Source: Bacteroidota bacterium (lineage in GTDB: Bacteria; Bacteroidota; Bacteroidia; Chitinophagales; Chitinophagaceae). Taken from it: 12,457 nt of DNA. The translations under genes were made by a program, and so were the position numbers. The notes beneath the pieces are model-generated. The model made no database searches and was not told the origin of the DNA. It was given only the letters and a program-made list of their open reading frames with translations. Each line of letters opens with the position of its first letter. The stretch's first letter is position 1. Location of the stretch: positions 1 through 12,457 of the forward strand of contig JAFAGR010000051.1 in assembly GCA_023422565.1 (NCBI GenBank). The letters run 5' to 3'. Positions 1 through 6,684 of this stretch are shown one piece after another.

Positions 1-579
1 CTTCTCAAAGCATTCGGCATGCTCTATCTTATCACAAATGCAAAGGGAGGTTCTTCCTCAGTTGACCTTGCTCACCTGTTCGGAACGAACCAGAAAAGCG
101 CATGGTATTTCAAGCGAAAGGTCCAGCAGGCTTTAGGTTCAGTAAAATCTACTAAGAAAAAAAGAATGTTGAAGCGCAAGTCCTTCTTCGTAGACAGCAT
201 TTTAGTCAGCGGCAGAGATCCCGGTGCTAACGGTTTGCAGCAGGTGAAGCTGGAGGTAGAAGAATTCACGAACGAAGATCAGGATTCGAAACAAATGTCA
301 GCCACAAGTTCATTTCCTTCCGGTGAGAAAAAGCATTCGTCAGAGCTATTAAAGGGAAAGTTCGATCAACCAAATCCGAACATACAAATGTGGAATTTTA
401 AAGCCTGGATCACCGGAACGCATCACCACAGTTCTGCAAAATATTTGCAGGGTTATGTAGATGAATATCTGTTCCGATACAGTAACCGCCTCCACCTTAA
501 CAAGATCTGGGACAAGTTGATGGCGCTACTCGCCCAACGAAAACCTCGTCAGCAAAGCAATTGCATACTAAATGGATAG
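1..579 (+). CDS. IS1595-type (ISXO2-like) transposase, C-terminal part, probably decayed
   Basis: The reading frame is open from the first base of the window, so the gene starts upstream; the first in-frame ATG, at 19, is probably internal. The N-terminal stretch (AFGMLYLITNAKGG, then a helix with QKSAWYFKRKVQQAL) resembles the segment before the DDE domain in IS1595-family transposases. The C-terminal stretch (WNFKAWITGTHHHSSAKYLQ, then YVDEYLFRYSNR) is the typical family ending. The catalytic core looks damaged. A first acidic residue survives (FFVDS), but the segment between it and the C-terminal motif is shorter than in family members I know. I see no clear second Asp, and the usual asparagine/glutamate region reads NIQMWNFK. 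It is most likely a non-functional remnant; a divergent or domesticated copy is possible. No terminal inverted repeat was identified downstream. Confidence 0.7.
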   Translation, partial: LLKAFGMLYLITNAKGGSSSVDLAHLFGTNQKSAWYFKRKVQQALGSVKSTKKKRMLKRKSFFVDSILVSGRDPGANGLQQVKLEVEEFTNEDQDSKQMSATSSFPSGEKKHSSELLKGKFDQPNPNIQMWNFKAWITGTHHHSSAKYLQGYVDEYLFRYSNRLHLNKIWDKLMALLAQRKPRQQSNCILNG

Positions 580-629
580 TCGTGTGGTGAGAAGCCGAGC
601 TGTTGGAAACATGAGAGAAAAAAATCATC

Positions 630-646
630 CCGAATCTATAATTCGG
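630..646. repeat. Short palindrome (6-bp arms, 5-nt loop)
   Basis: CCGAAT (630-635) and ATTCGG (641-646) are perfect inverted repeats around CTATA. The palindrome lies 48 nt upstream of the proposed -7 box of the di-haem protein gene. It has no T-run, so it is not a good terminator. It could be an operator or chance; no regulator can be named. Confidence 0.3.
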
Positions 647-693
647 CACCCCAACACAACTTCTGCTTTCACCCACCCTTAATCCAAATCCCA

Positions 694-701
694 TAATTTT
701 G
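694..701 (+). promoter_or_regulatory. -7 box (TAnnTTTG) of the di-haem cytochrome gene
   Basis: TAATTTTG matches the Bacteroidota -7 consensus TAnnTTTG exactly and ends 6 nt before the ATG at 708. Transcription would begin at or just before the start codon, giving a leaderless or nearly leaderless mRNA. No convincing -33 TTG is seen. The box overlaps the alternative TTG start at 699, which argues for ATG 708. Confidence 0.6.
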
Positions 702-707
702 ACCCGC

Positions 708-1664
708 ATGAGAAAGTTACTTCCCGGCTCACTTATTTTCCTGCTTTCCCTCCTGGCGGCTGCCTACCTCCCGCCCGAACGCAACAGGCAAAAAATTGCA
801 TTGGGAGAAAAACTTTTCAACGAAAAAATGCTTTCAAAAGACTCTTCAGTAAGCTGCGCCAGTTGCCATAAACCGGAATTTGCTTTTGCCGATACCCTTC
901 CCTTTAGCATAGGCATCGGCGGCAAACCAACTACCCGTAACACACCTTCCGTGCTGAATATGAAAAACCGTCCCTACTATTTTTGGGACGGCCGCGCTGC
1001 CTCGCTTGAAGAACAGGCTTTAATTCCACTTCAAAATCCTGACGAAATGGGCTTGCCGGTTCATGAAGCGGTAAAGAGATTGAATGATTCTGAGGAATAC
1101 CGAAGATTATTCAGGAAAGTTTTCAGGCAAAATCCAAATGAAAAAAACCTCGCGGCTGCCTTCGCCGCTTATGAACAAACCCTTGAAACCGTAGATAGCA
1201 AATTTGACGACTGGAGCAACAATAAAATTGAACTTACCGAATCAGAAGAAAGAGGCCGCCAGCTTTTTGTGGGCTCGAAAGCCAAATGCTTCGAATGCCA
1301 TTCCATGGAAGATTTTACCGATGATGATTTTAAAAACATCGGGTTGTTTGACGGCGCTGAACTCAACGACCCGGGCAGATTCTTCCTAACAGGCGATTCT
1401 GCCGATCTTGGAAAATTTAAAACGCCGGGGCTGAGAAATGTCGCTGTTACAGCACCCTATATGCATAACGGTATGTTTAAAACGCTCGACCAGGTACTCG
1501 CCTACTACAATACGCCGGGTCATTTTGTGGACAAGCCAATAAATATCGATTCAACCCTTACACGGCCACTCGGGCTCACTCCCGCGGAAAGAAAGGACAT
1601 AGTGGCGTTCCTGGAAACGCTTACCGACCGCAGACACGTAAAAAAGACAGCAACAAAAAAATAG
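708..1664 (+). CDS. Di-haem cytochrome c peroxidase / MauG-family protein, exported
   Basis: Predicted 318-aa di-haem c-type protein of the bacterial cytochrome c peroxidase/MauG family, acting outside the inner membrane as a peroxidase or oxidative modifying enzyme. The N-terminus has basic residues and a hydrophobic run (about residues 5-21), a signal peptide or anchor. Two haem-binding CxxCH motifs are visible: CASCH at 50-54 and CFECH at 194-198. FWDGRA (92-97) carries the tryptophan that family structures place between the haems, and a C-terminal LRNVAVTAPYMHNG block covers about 242-255. An in-frame TTG at 699 would add three residues, but it lies inside the proposed promoter, so ATG 708 is chosen. 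The regulator downstream begins 51 nt after the stop. There is no adjacent substrate gene, unlike the second di-haem protein at 7417, so peroxide detoxification is the simplest guess. The family is clear; the substrate is not. Confidence 0.9.
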   Translation: MRKLLPGSLIFLLSLLAAAYLPPERNRQKIALGEKLFNEKMLSKDSSVSCASCHKPEFAFADTLPFSIGIGGKPTTRNTPSVLNMKNRPYYFWDGRAASLEEQALIPLQNPDEMGLPVHEAVKRLNDSEEYRRLFRKVFRQNPNEKNLAAAFAAYEQTLETVDSKFDDWSNNKIELTESEERGRQLFVGSKAKCFECHSMEDFTDDDFKNIGLFDGAELNDPGRFFLTGDSADLGKFKTPGLRNVAVTAPYMHNGMFKTLDQVLAYYNTPGHFVDKPINIDSTLTRPLGLTPAERKDIVAFLETLTDRRHVKKTATKK

Positions 1665-1715
1665 GCATTATATTAGCTATGAAAACCAATGAATTAAAAA
1701 CTAAAATGATCAGTT

Positions 1716-2414
1716 ATGGAAGGACCTAAACCAAAAATATTATTGTGTGAGGATGATCCCAACCTTGGAATGGTTTTGAAAAACTATCTCGAGTTAAACG
1801 ATTATGATGTGACCCTTGAAAGGGACGGACGTCTTGGGCTTGCCGCATTTCAAAGGGAAAAATTCGACATCTGTTTGTTAGACGTAATGATGCCAAACAT
1901 GGATGGCTTCACCGTGGCCGAGGAAATTCGCGATATCAATCCTGATGTTCCGCTGTTTTTTCTCAGCGCAAAAACGATGAAGGATGATATCATTCAAGGC
2001 TATAAACTCGGAGCAGATGATTACATCACCAAGCCATTCGACAGCGAGGTTCTTCTGCACAAAATAAAAGCCATCCTGAAAAGAAATGAAGAGATGCATC
2101 GCGAAGAAGCGAATGCTGAATTCGATCTTGGCAGTTACCACTTCAACCCAAGATTGCGCGAACTAACGGTTAACGGAAAGGTACAAACGCTTTCGCCGAA
2201 AGAAAACGAGTTGCTCAAAATGCTGGCAGAGTATAAGAACGACCTGCTTCCGCGTGAGGCCGCTCTAAAAAAGATATGGGGAAGCGATACGTACTTTAAC
2301 GGTAGAAGTATGGATGTTTACATTGCCAAGCTCCGTAAATATTTGAAAGAAGATCCGAAACTGGAAATAGTGAACATTCACGGAAACGGATTCCGTTTGG
2401 TGGAGTCAGAATAA
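1716..2414 (+). CDS. OmpR-family two-component response regulator
   Basis: A 232-aa cytoplasmic transcription regulator. The receiver domain (about 6-120) has the acidic pocket E12-D13-D14, the phospho-acceptor D56 in LLDVMMP, and K106 in ITKPF. The C-terminal winged-helix DNA-binding domain (about 135-230) is of the OmpR/PhoB type, with SPKENELLKML near its start and MDVYIAKLRKYL as recognition-helix region, ending HGNGFRLV. The length is standard. No histidine kinase lies beside it, so it is an orphan whose partner must be elsewhere. It follows the di-haem cytochrome gene on the same strand by 51 nt; co-transcription is possible but not shown. No TAnnTTTG box or clear ribosome-binding site was seen before the ATG. 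Its 3' end is 1 nt from the convergent ruvB stop, and a hairpin inside ruvB probably terminates it. Target genes cannot be deduced. Confidence 0.95.
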   Translation: MEGPKPKILLCEDDPNLGMVLKNYLELNDYDVTLERDGRLGLAAFQREKFDICLLDVMMPNMDGFTVAEEIRDINPDVPLFFLSAKTMKDDIIQGYKLGADDYITKPFDSEVLLHKIKAILKRNEEMHREEANAEFDLGSYHFNPRLRELTVNGKVQTLSPKENELLKMLAEYKNDLLPREAALKKIWGSDTYFNGRSMDVYIAKLRKYLKEDPKLEIVNIHGNGFRLVESE

Positions 2415-2415
2415 T

Positions 2416-3450
2416 CTAATCGAACAATGTATGAGAAGCGCCGCCCCTGTGTGGCGCTTTTTTCATGTGGTGATACGCCTTTTCAGTCACCTCTCTTCCT
2501 CTCGCCGTGCGTATCAGAAATCCTTCCTGAATTAAAAACGGTTCGTAAACCTCTTCAAGCGTTCCCGGCTCTTCCCCAACAGCCGTAGCAATTGTATTGA
2601 TGCCCACAGGGCCTCCTTTAAACTTGTCGATGATCATGTTGAGTATTCGATTGTCCATCTCGTCAAGCCCATGACTGTCTACCTGTAATGCTCGTAGCGA
2701 ATGTTCAGTTATCGCCATATCAACCACTCCGTTTCCAATCACCTGTGCAAAATCGCGCACACGCCTTAATAATCCATTTGCAATCCGTGGTGTACCACGA
2801 CTCCTTCCCGCGATCTCCATTGCTGCATCGCTCGTTATTCTTATGCCAAGAATCTTCGCACTCCTCATTAAAATTCTTTGCAGCGTATCCTTATCGTAAT
2901 ACTCAAGCCGCGATTTAATGCCGAAGCGGGATAGCAAGGGAGCGGTGAGCAGGCCGCTGCGAGTTGTAGCCCCAATAAGTGTAAACGGGTTTAGCGACAA
3001 TTGTATGCTCCGGGCATTGGGGCCCGAATCGATCATTATATCTAACCTGAAATCTTCCATCGCCGCATACAAATATTCTTCAACCACGCTGCTGAGGCGA
3101 TGTATTTCATCAATGAACAACACATCATTAGGTTCAAGGTTAGATAACAATCCTGCAAGATCACCCGGCTTTTCAATCACGGGCCCGGATGTTTCCCGAA
3201 TGTTCACTCCCAGTTCATTTGCCACAATCCGGCTCAGAGTTGTCTTACCCAATCCCGGAGGACCGTGAAATAAGATGTGATCCAGCGCCTCCCCTCTGAG
3301 TTTTGAAGCCTTGATAAAAATTCTAAGATTTTCAATTATCTGGCCCTGCCCGCTGAAATCTTCTATAAGGCCGGGGCGTATATTATTTTCAAACTCCTTA
3401 TCCGGAGCCTGCAGATTCTCTTTCTTTGAATTCAGATTGGGATTGCTCAT
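2416..3450 (-). CDS. ruvB: Holliday junction branch-migration ATPase RuvB
   Basis: RuvB is the hexameric AAA+ motor that, with RuvA, drives branch migration of Holliday junctions before RuvC resolution. From the ATG at 3450 the protein is 344 aa, close to the family norm. It shows Walker A GPPGLGKT (63-70), Walker B FIDEIH (112-117), the LLSRFG block with R175, and a C-terminal winged-helix region with GPVGINTIATAVGEE. An in-frame ATG at 3486 would add 12 residues, but a perfect -7 box (TAGTTTTG on the minus strand, 3459-3466) lies between the two, so 3450 is preferred. The gene is monocistronic in this window, with no ruvA or ruvC beside it. It is convergent with the response regulator (1-nt gap) and divergent from the histidine kinase gene. 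Confidence 0.97.
   Translation of the reverse strand: MSNPNLNSKKENLQAPDKEFENNIRPGLIEDFSGQGQIIENLRIFIKASKLRGEALDHILFHGPPGLGKTTLSRIVANELGVNIRETSGPVIEKPGDLAGLLSNLEPNDVLFIDEIHRLSSVVEEYLYAAMEDFRLDIMIDSGPNARSIQLSLNPFTLIGATTRSGLLTAPLLSRFGIKSRLEYYDKDTLQRILMRSAKILGIRITSDAAMEIAGRSRGTPRIANGLLRRVRDFAQVIGNGVVDMAITEHSLRALQVDSHGLDEMDNRILNMIIDKFKGGPVGINTIATAVGEEPGTLEEVYEPFLIQEGFLIRTARGREVTEKAYHHMKKAPHRGGASHTLFD
2436..2463 (+). terminator. Intrinsic terminator of the response regulator, inside the 3' end of ruvB
   Basis: AAGCGCC (2436-2442) pairs perfectly with GGCGCTT (2453-2459) around a 10-nt loop, and Ts run from 2458 to 2463. This is a Rho-independent terminator for the plus strand, 21 nt after the regulator stop at 2414. 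The same bases encode RuvB residues near its C-terminus (KKAPHRGGAS) on the other strand. The minus-strand side has no T-run after the hairpin, so it does not serve ruvB. Confidence 0.75.
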
Positions 3451-3458
3451 TGTTACTA

Positions 3459-3466
3459 CAAAACTA
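3459..3466 (-). promoter_or_regulatory. -7 box (TAnnTTTG) of ruvB
   Basis: On the minus strand this reads TAGTTTTG, a full match to TAnnTTTG, 8 nt before the ATG at 3450. A TTG (minus strand, 3484-3486) lies 17 nt upstream and could be the -33 element, though the spacing is slightly short. The site decides the ruvB start and predicts a leader of only a few bases. Confidence 0.65.
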
Positions 3467-3611
3467 AACTTTTTAGTGATTTGCAATTAACAAGGCTTTC
3501 CCTCCTAAATGGCCGCGTAAAAAACTATTGAACCTGGTATCGTTATTTAACCTTTTAGCCTGTAAATTCACCAAATATCAATAGGCTTTATTTAATCAAT
3601 CTTTTGAAAAG

Positions 3612-3619
3612 TATTTTTG
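3612..3619 (+). promoter_or_regulatory. -7 box (TAnnTTTG) of the LytS/LytTR operon
   Basis: TATTTTTG matches the consensus and ends 9 nt before the ATG at 3629. It lies in the 178-nt divergent region between the ruvB and kinase starts. No convincing -33 TTG is seen; an AT-rich stretch occupies that place. Confidence 0.55.
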
Positions 3620-3628
3620 TATTGAATT

Positions 3629-4684
3629 ATGTTTAAAAGCGTTTCAAAATATTGGTGGTGCCAAATCACCGGCTGGTCAGCCAATATTGCCATCAGTATG
3701 TTTTTCGTGATCACGTTTGGGCAACCGAGCTGGACGTATTTTACCAGCCTCGTATGCACCTGTATCATGGGCATCGTGGTCACCCATATCATGAGGCTGA
3801 ATATTTTCTACCTCCGCGTACTGGAAAAGCCCTTAAAAAAGCAGATCCTTTACTTTCTCTTTCTGACCATTATTTTTTCGGTAATCCTCGGCTTCATTTC
3901 CGAATCGATCGACTACCTGATCGGTTATAACCCCGAAAGGCTCCAAAAGTTCAGCCGGCCCGAAAGGCTCTTCCTAAGCAGCTTCAATGCGCTTTGGTTG
4001 GTCTTAATTTGGAACCTGATCTACTTCATTTATCATTACGTGGAAAGTAACCGCAGGCAACAAATGGATACGATACGCCTTGAATCTCTGGTTAAATCGC
4101 TTGAATTGCAAACAATCAAGTCGCATATCAATCCGCATTTTATATTCAATGCGCTTAACAGTATTCGCGCCCTGGTGGATGAAAACCCGGAACGTGCAAG
4201 AACGGCAATTACCGAGTTGAGCAACATCTTACGAAGCAGCCTGCAAACTGAGAAAATGGAAACCGTTCCTCTCGCGCAGGAACTGGCCATTGTAAAAGAT
4301 TATCTCGCGCTTGAACAAATGCGGTTTGAAGAGCGATTGAAGGTTGAACTGAAGATAGAAGAAGATACGCTATATCAACCCGTACCGCCAATGATGCTTC
4401 AAACCCTTGTTGAAAATGCTATTAAGCATGGCATCAGTAAAAAAATAGACGGGGGCAAAATCAAAATAATTTCCCGGTTCATCAACCATCATCACGAATT
4501 AACCGTTCTTAATACCGGAAACCTTAATGGAAAATTCGCTGCTGAAATTCCGGGATTTGGTTTAAAGAGTACGCAAGACAGGTTGAATCTTCTTTACCAG
4601 GGAAAAGCTAATTTTGAAATCAAGGATACCGATGGCGGCATGGTGCAGTCAAAAATAATCATGCCGGTCTCAACCGTTTTATAA
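3629..4684 (+). CDS. LytS-type sensor histidine kinase (PF06580 type), membrane protein
   Basis: A 351-aa sensor kinase. The first about 145 residues hold four hydrophobic membrane segments (about 15-32, 38-58, 70-92 and 110-135) with little extracytoplasmic sequence, so the signal is probably sensed in or near the membrane. A short linker leads to the phospho-acceptor block SHINPHFIFNALNSIRAL, with the expected histidine at H170. The ATPase domain follows: N-box LVENAIKHG (N263) and G-box GFGLKSTQDRLNLLY. This is the LytS/YehU-type architecture common in Bacteroidota. The partner is the LytTR response regulator, which starts 11 nt after this stop, so the two form an operon with a promoter just upstream. 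The ligand and regulon are not visible. Confidence 0.95.
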   Translation: MFKSVSKYWWCQITGWSANIAISMFFVITFGQPSWTYFTSLVCTCIMGIVVTHIMRLNIFYLRVLEKPLKKQILYFLFLTIIFSVILGFISESIDYLIGYNPERLQKFSRPERLFLSSFNALWLVLIWNLIYFIYHYVESNRRQQMDTIRLESLVKSLELQTIKSHINPHFIFNALNSIRALVDENPERARTAITELSNILRSSLQTEKMETVPLAQELAIVKDYLALEQMRFEERLKVELKIEEDTLYQPVPPMMLQTLVENAIKHGISKKIDGGKIKIISRFINHHHELTVLNTGNLNGKFAAEIPGFGLKSTQDRLNLLYQGKANFEIKDTDGGMVQSKIIMPVSTVL

Positions 4685-4695
4685 TCATTCAATTT

Positions 4696-5421
4696 ATGTA
4701 CAAAGCTGTTATTATTGACGATGAGCGTTTGGCTCGGAACGAACTCAAGAAAATGTTGCAGGATTTTGCCGAAGTGGAGGTGATCGGTGAAGCTGCAAAT
4801 GCAAAGGAAGGAGTTGAGAAAATAGAAACGCTGAACCCCGATTTAATATTTCTGGATATTCAAATGCCGGGAAAAACGGGCTTTGACATGCTGTGTGAAC
4901 TTGAGCGCGCGCCTCATGTGATATTCACTACAGCTTATGATGAATTTGCTCTTAAAGCCTTTGAGGTGAATGCGCTTGATTACCTGATGAAGCCGGTTGA
5001 ACCTAAGCGATTGGCCGATGCACTTCAAAAATTGCAACACGCTGAAGAAAAAGAACTGGCCATGCAAATGCCCGGTCGTGGTATGTTAACAGATGCCGAC
5101 CAGGTATTTGTAAAAGACGGGGAGCGTTGCTGGTTTGTGAAACTTGCGGAAGTACGCTTGTTTGAAAGCGTCGGCAATTACGCGAAAGTTTTCTTCGGAA
5201 CAAATAAGCCGCTTATTCTGAAATCTTTGAACGCGCTCGAAGACCGCCTTGATGAGCGCACCTTCTTCCGTGCAAACCGAAAACATATTGTGAACCTGAG
5301 AATGATCGATAAAGTTGAACCTTATTTCAATGGAGGGTTGCTGCTTGACTTGCGCGGCGGAGAAAAGATCGAAGTGAGCCGCCGCCAGGCAGTGAAGTTT
5401 AAAGAGATGATGAGCCTATAA
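4696..5421 (+). CDS. LytTR-family two-component response regulator
   Basis: A 241-aa response regulator. The receiver domain (about 2-120) has the acidic pair D8-D9 in IIDDERLARNEL, phospho-acceptor D54 in FLDIQMPG, and K99 in YLMKPVEP. A linker of about 15 residues leads to a LytTR DNA-binding domain (about 136-240), with FESVGNYAKVFF and FFRANRKHIVNL as typical motifs. It is co-transcribed with the LytS-type kinase 11 nt upstream, which presumably phosphorylates it. Its last 6 nt overlap the 3' end of the convergent GGGPS gene, so any read-through would be antisense to that gene. No terminator hairpin is apparent after the stop. Confidence 0.95.
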   Translation: MYKAVIIDDERLARNELKKMLQDFAEVEVIGEAANAKEGVEKIETLNPDLIFLDIQMPGKTGFDMLCELERAPHVIFTTAYDEFALKAFEVNALDYLMKPVEPKRLADALQKLQHAEEKELAMQMPGRGMLTDADQVFVKDGERCWFVKLAEVRLFESVGNYAKVFFGTNKPLILKSLNALEDRLDERTFFRANRKHIVNLRMIDKVEPYFNGGLLLDLRGGEKIEVSRRQAVKFKEMMSL

Positions 5422-6183
5422 ATTTTTGATGCTTTCAGACTGATGTATGGCCGCGGCGATTTCCTTTATAAGACTGCGGTCTTTTTCAATCGCGTTCCCA
5501 ACAACAATAACATCCGCGCCTGCCTTACAATTTAGGTATGCTTTTTCTGCGTTGGTTATGCCTCCACCAACAATAAGCGGAACGCCGATGTGCTCCGAAA
5601 CAGCACTTATCAAATTTTCAGAGATCGGCTTTTTCGCGCCACTCCCCGCGTCCATATAAATGAGTTTCATTCCCAGCATTTCCCCCGCCATTGCTGTGCA
5701 CACTGCAATCTCTTGTTTATCTGCCGGAAGAGGGGTTGAGTTGCTTACATAAGAAACTGTGGTCGGCGCACCACCATCAATCAACATATATCCGGTAGAC
5801 ATTATTTCCAGCCCGCTCTGCCGCACTGCCGGTGCAGAAATCACATGTTGCCCGATCAGCAATTCTGCATTACGACCACTTATTAAGGAGAGATATAAAA
5901 GAGCATCGGCATGCCGGCTTATCTGGGAAGGGCTTCCCGGAAATAATATCACGGGGATGGGTGAATGTTGCTTGATCTGCTTTACACCCGTTTCTAAAAA
6001 ATCGGAGATCACCAGGCTGCCTCCAACAAATAAATAATCGACTTCAGCAGAAACAGACAATTCTAAAAGTTCAGTCAACGATCGCTCGTTAACCTTATCG
6101 GGATCGATCAGCAGCGCAAAAGACTTTCTTCCTCCACTCTTGCGCGTGACCAACGATTTGTATATCCCTTTTTCAGTAAGCAT
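5416..6183 (-). CDS. Geranylgeranylglyceryl-phosphate synthase family protein (GGGPS/PcrB-like)
   Basis: A 255-aa TIM-barrel prenyltransferase of the GGGPS/PcrB family, which joins a polyprenyl diphosphate to sn-glycerol-1-phosphate to form an ether bond. Archaea use this step for membrane lipids; homologues occur in Bacillus (PcrB) and in many Bacteroidota. Visible family motifs are D27-PDK, LFPGSPSQ, YMDAGSGA, the phosphate-binding VGGGI, and VGNAIE near the C-terminus. Length is normal for the family. The ATG at 6183 has a near-consensus -7 box 9 nt upstream. The gene is divergent from arfB and convergent with the LytTR gene (6-nt overlap), and it has no lipid-gene neighbours. Prenyl chain length and the fate of the product in bacteria cannot be read from the sequence. 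Confidence 0.92.
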   Translation of the reverse strand: MLTEKGIYKSLVTRKSGGRKSFALLIDPDKVNERSLTELLELSVSAEVDYLFVGGSLVISDFLETGVKQIKQHSPIPVILFPGSPSQISRHADALLYLSLISGRNAELLIGQHVISAPAVRQSGLEIMSTGYMLIDGGAPTTVSYVSNSTPLPADKQEIAVCTAMAGEMLGMKLIYMDAGSGAKKPISENLISAVSEHIGVPLIVGGGITNAEKAYLNCKAGADVIVVGNAIEKDRSLIKEIAAAIHQSESIKNL

Positions 6184-6192
6184 AGCCTGTTA

Positions 6193-6200
6193 CAAAAATG
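6193..6200 (-). promoter_or_regulatory. -7-like box of the GGGPS gene
   Basis: The minus strand reads CATTTTTG, one mismatch from TAnnTTTG, 9 nt before the ATG at 6183. It has the same position relative to the start as the perfect boxes elsewhere in the window, which raises its credibility. No clear -33 element. Confidence 0.4.
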
Positions 6201-6275
6201 AAATTTATTTAATTATTACAGAAATATTAACCGGCATCCAATACCGGAAGCCTGCAATTTCGGGGTTTTTATCAG

Positions 6276-6283
6276 TAATTTTG
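6276..6283 (+). promoter_or_regulatory. -7 box (TAnnTTTG) of the arfB-mbnP-mbnH operon
   Basis: TAATTTTG is a perfect match and ends 5 nt before the arfB ATG at 6289, so the transcript should be leaderless or nearly so. It is the only recognisable promoter upstream of the three overlapping genes. The -33 region is unconvincing. Confidence 0.6.
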
Positions 6284-6288
6284 AAGAC

Positions 6289-6684
6289 ATGCCGAACATC
6301 GTTAAGGAAATAAAATTTAAAACGGCACGGAGCGGAGGCAAAGGCGGTCAGAATGTAAACAAGGTGGAAACCATGGTTGAAGGTTACTGGCACATTGGAG
6401 ATTCAGAATTGTTTTCTCCAGAGGAAAAACTTCTGATATCTGAAAAGCTCACCAAACGCATAAATTCCAAAGGGGAATTGATCGTAAAAAGCCAGGCCCA
6501 TCGCAGCCAGCTTGAAAACAAGGAGACCGTTATTAGGAAAATAGAACATCTGGTTCAACAGGCATTAATAAAGGAAAAGGAAAGAAAACCTACAAAGCCC
6601 ACCAAAGCCTCAAAGGAAAAAAGACTGGAATCGAAAGCTAAAAATGCGGAGATCAAGGCCGGGCGGAAAAAATTCAATCTATAA
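6289..6684 (+). CDS. arfB: Alternative ribosome-rescue factor ArfB (YaeJ-like peptidyl-tRNA hydrolase)
   Basis: ArfB releases nascent chains from ribosomes stalled without a stop codon. Its N-terminal release-factor-like domain hydrolyses peptidyl-tRNA in the P site, while its basic C-terminal tail enters the empty mRNA channel. The 131-aa protein has the catalytic GGQ at 19-21, within RSGGKGGQNVNKV, the QAHRSQLENKE segment of the domain, and a lysine/arginine-rich tail (about 100-131, ending GRKKFNL). Length and layout fit ArfB/YaeJ. It is too short for a standard class I release factor. The stop codon shares its last A with the ATG of the MbnP-like gene (TAATG), so the two are probably translationally coupled. 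That partnership is unusual, since ribosome rescue has no known link to copper proteins. Confidence 0.92.
   Translation: MPNIVKEIKFKTARSGGKGGQNVNKVETMVEGYWHIGDSELFSPEEKLLISEKLTKRINSKGELIVKSQAHRSQLENKETVIRKIEHLVQQALIKEKERKPTKPTKASKEKRLESKAKNAEIKAGRKKFNL

Noticed and set aside
699..707. TTG start three codons upstream of the di-haem protein ATG.
   Set aside because: It overlaps the last bases of the -7 box TAATTTTG, so it would probably not be transcribed. ATG 708 gives a normal signal sequence.
1679..1729. 16-codon ORF (ATG at 1679) overlapping the start of the OmpR-type regulator, as a possible leader peptide.
   Set aside because: It is very short, has no attenuator-like hairpin or codon bias, and overlaps the regulator start in another frame. 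Nothing supports translation.
2918..3268. 116-codon plus-strand frame inside ruvB.
   Set aside because: It is an antisense shadow of a highly conserved gene with clear Walker motifs. No motif, promoter or start signal is seen.
3451..3486. 12-residue N-terminal extension of RuvB from the ATG at 3486.
   Set aside because: A perfect minus-strand -7 box lies at 3459-3466, between the two starts. The 344-aa form from 3450 fits the family length.
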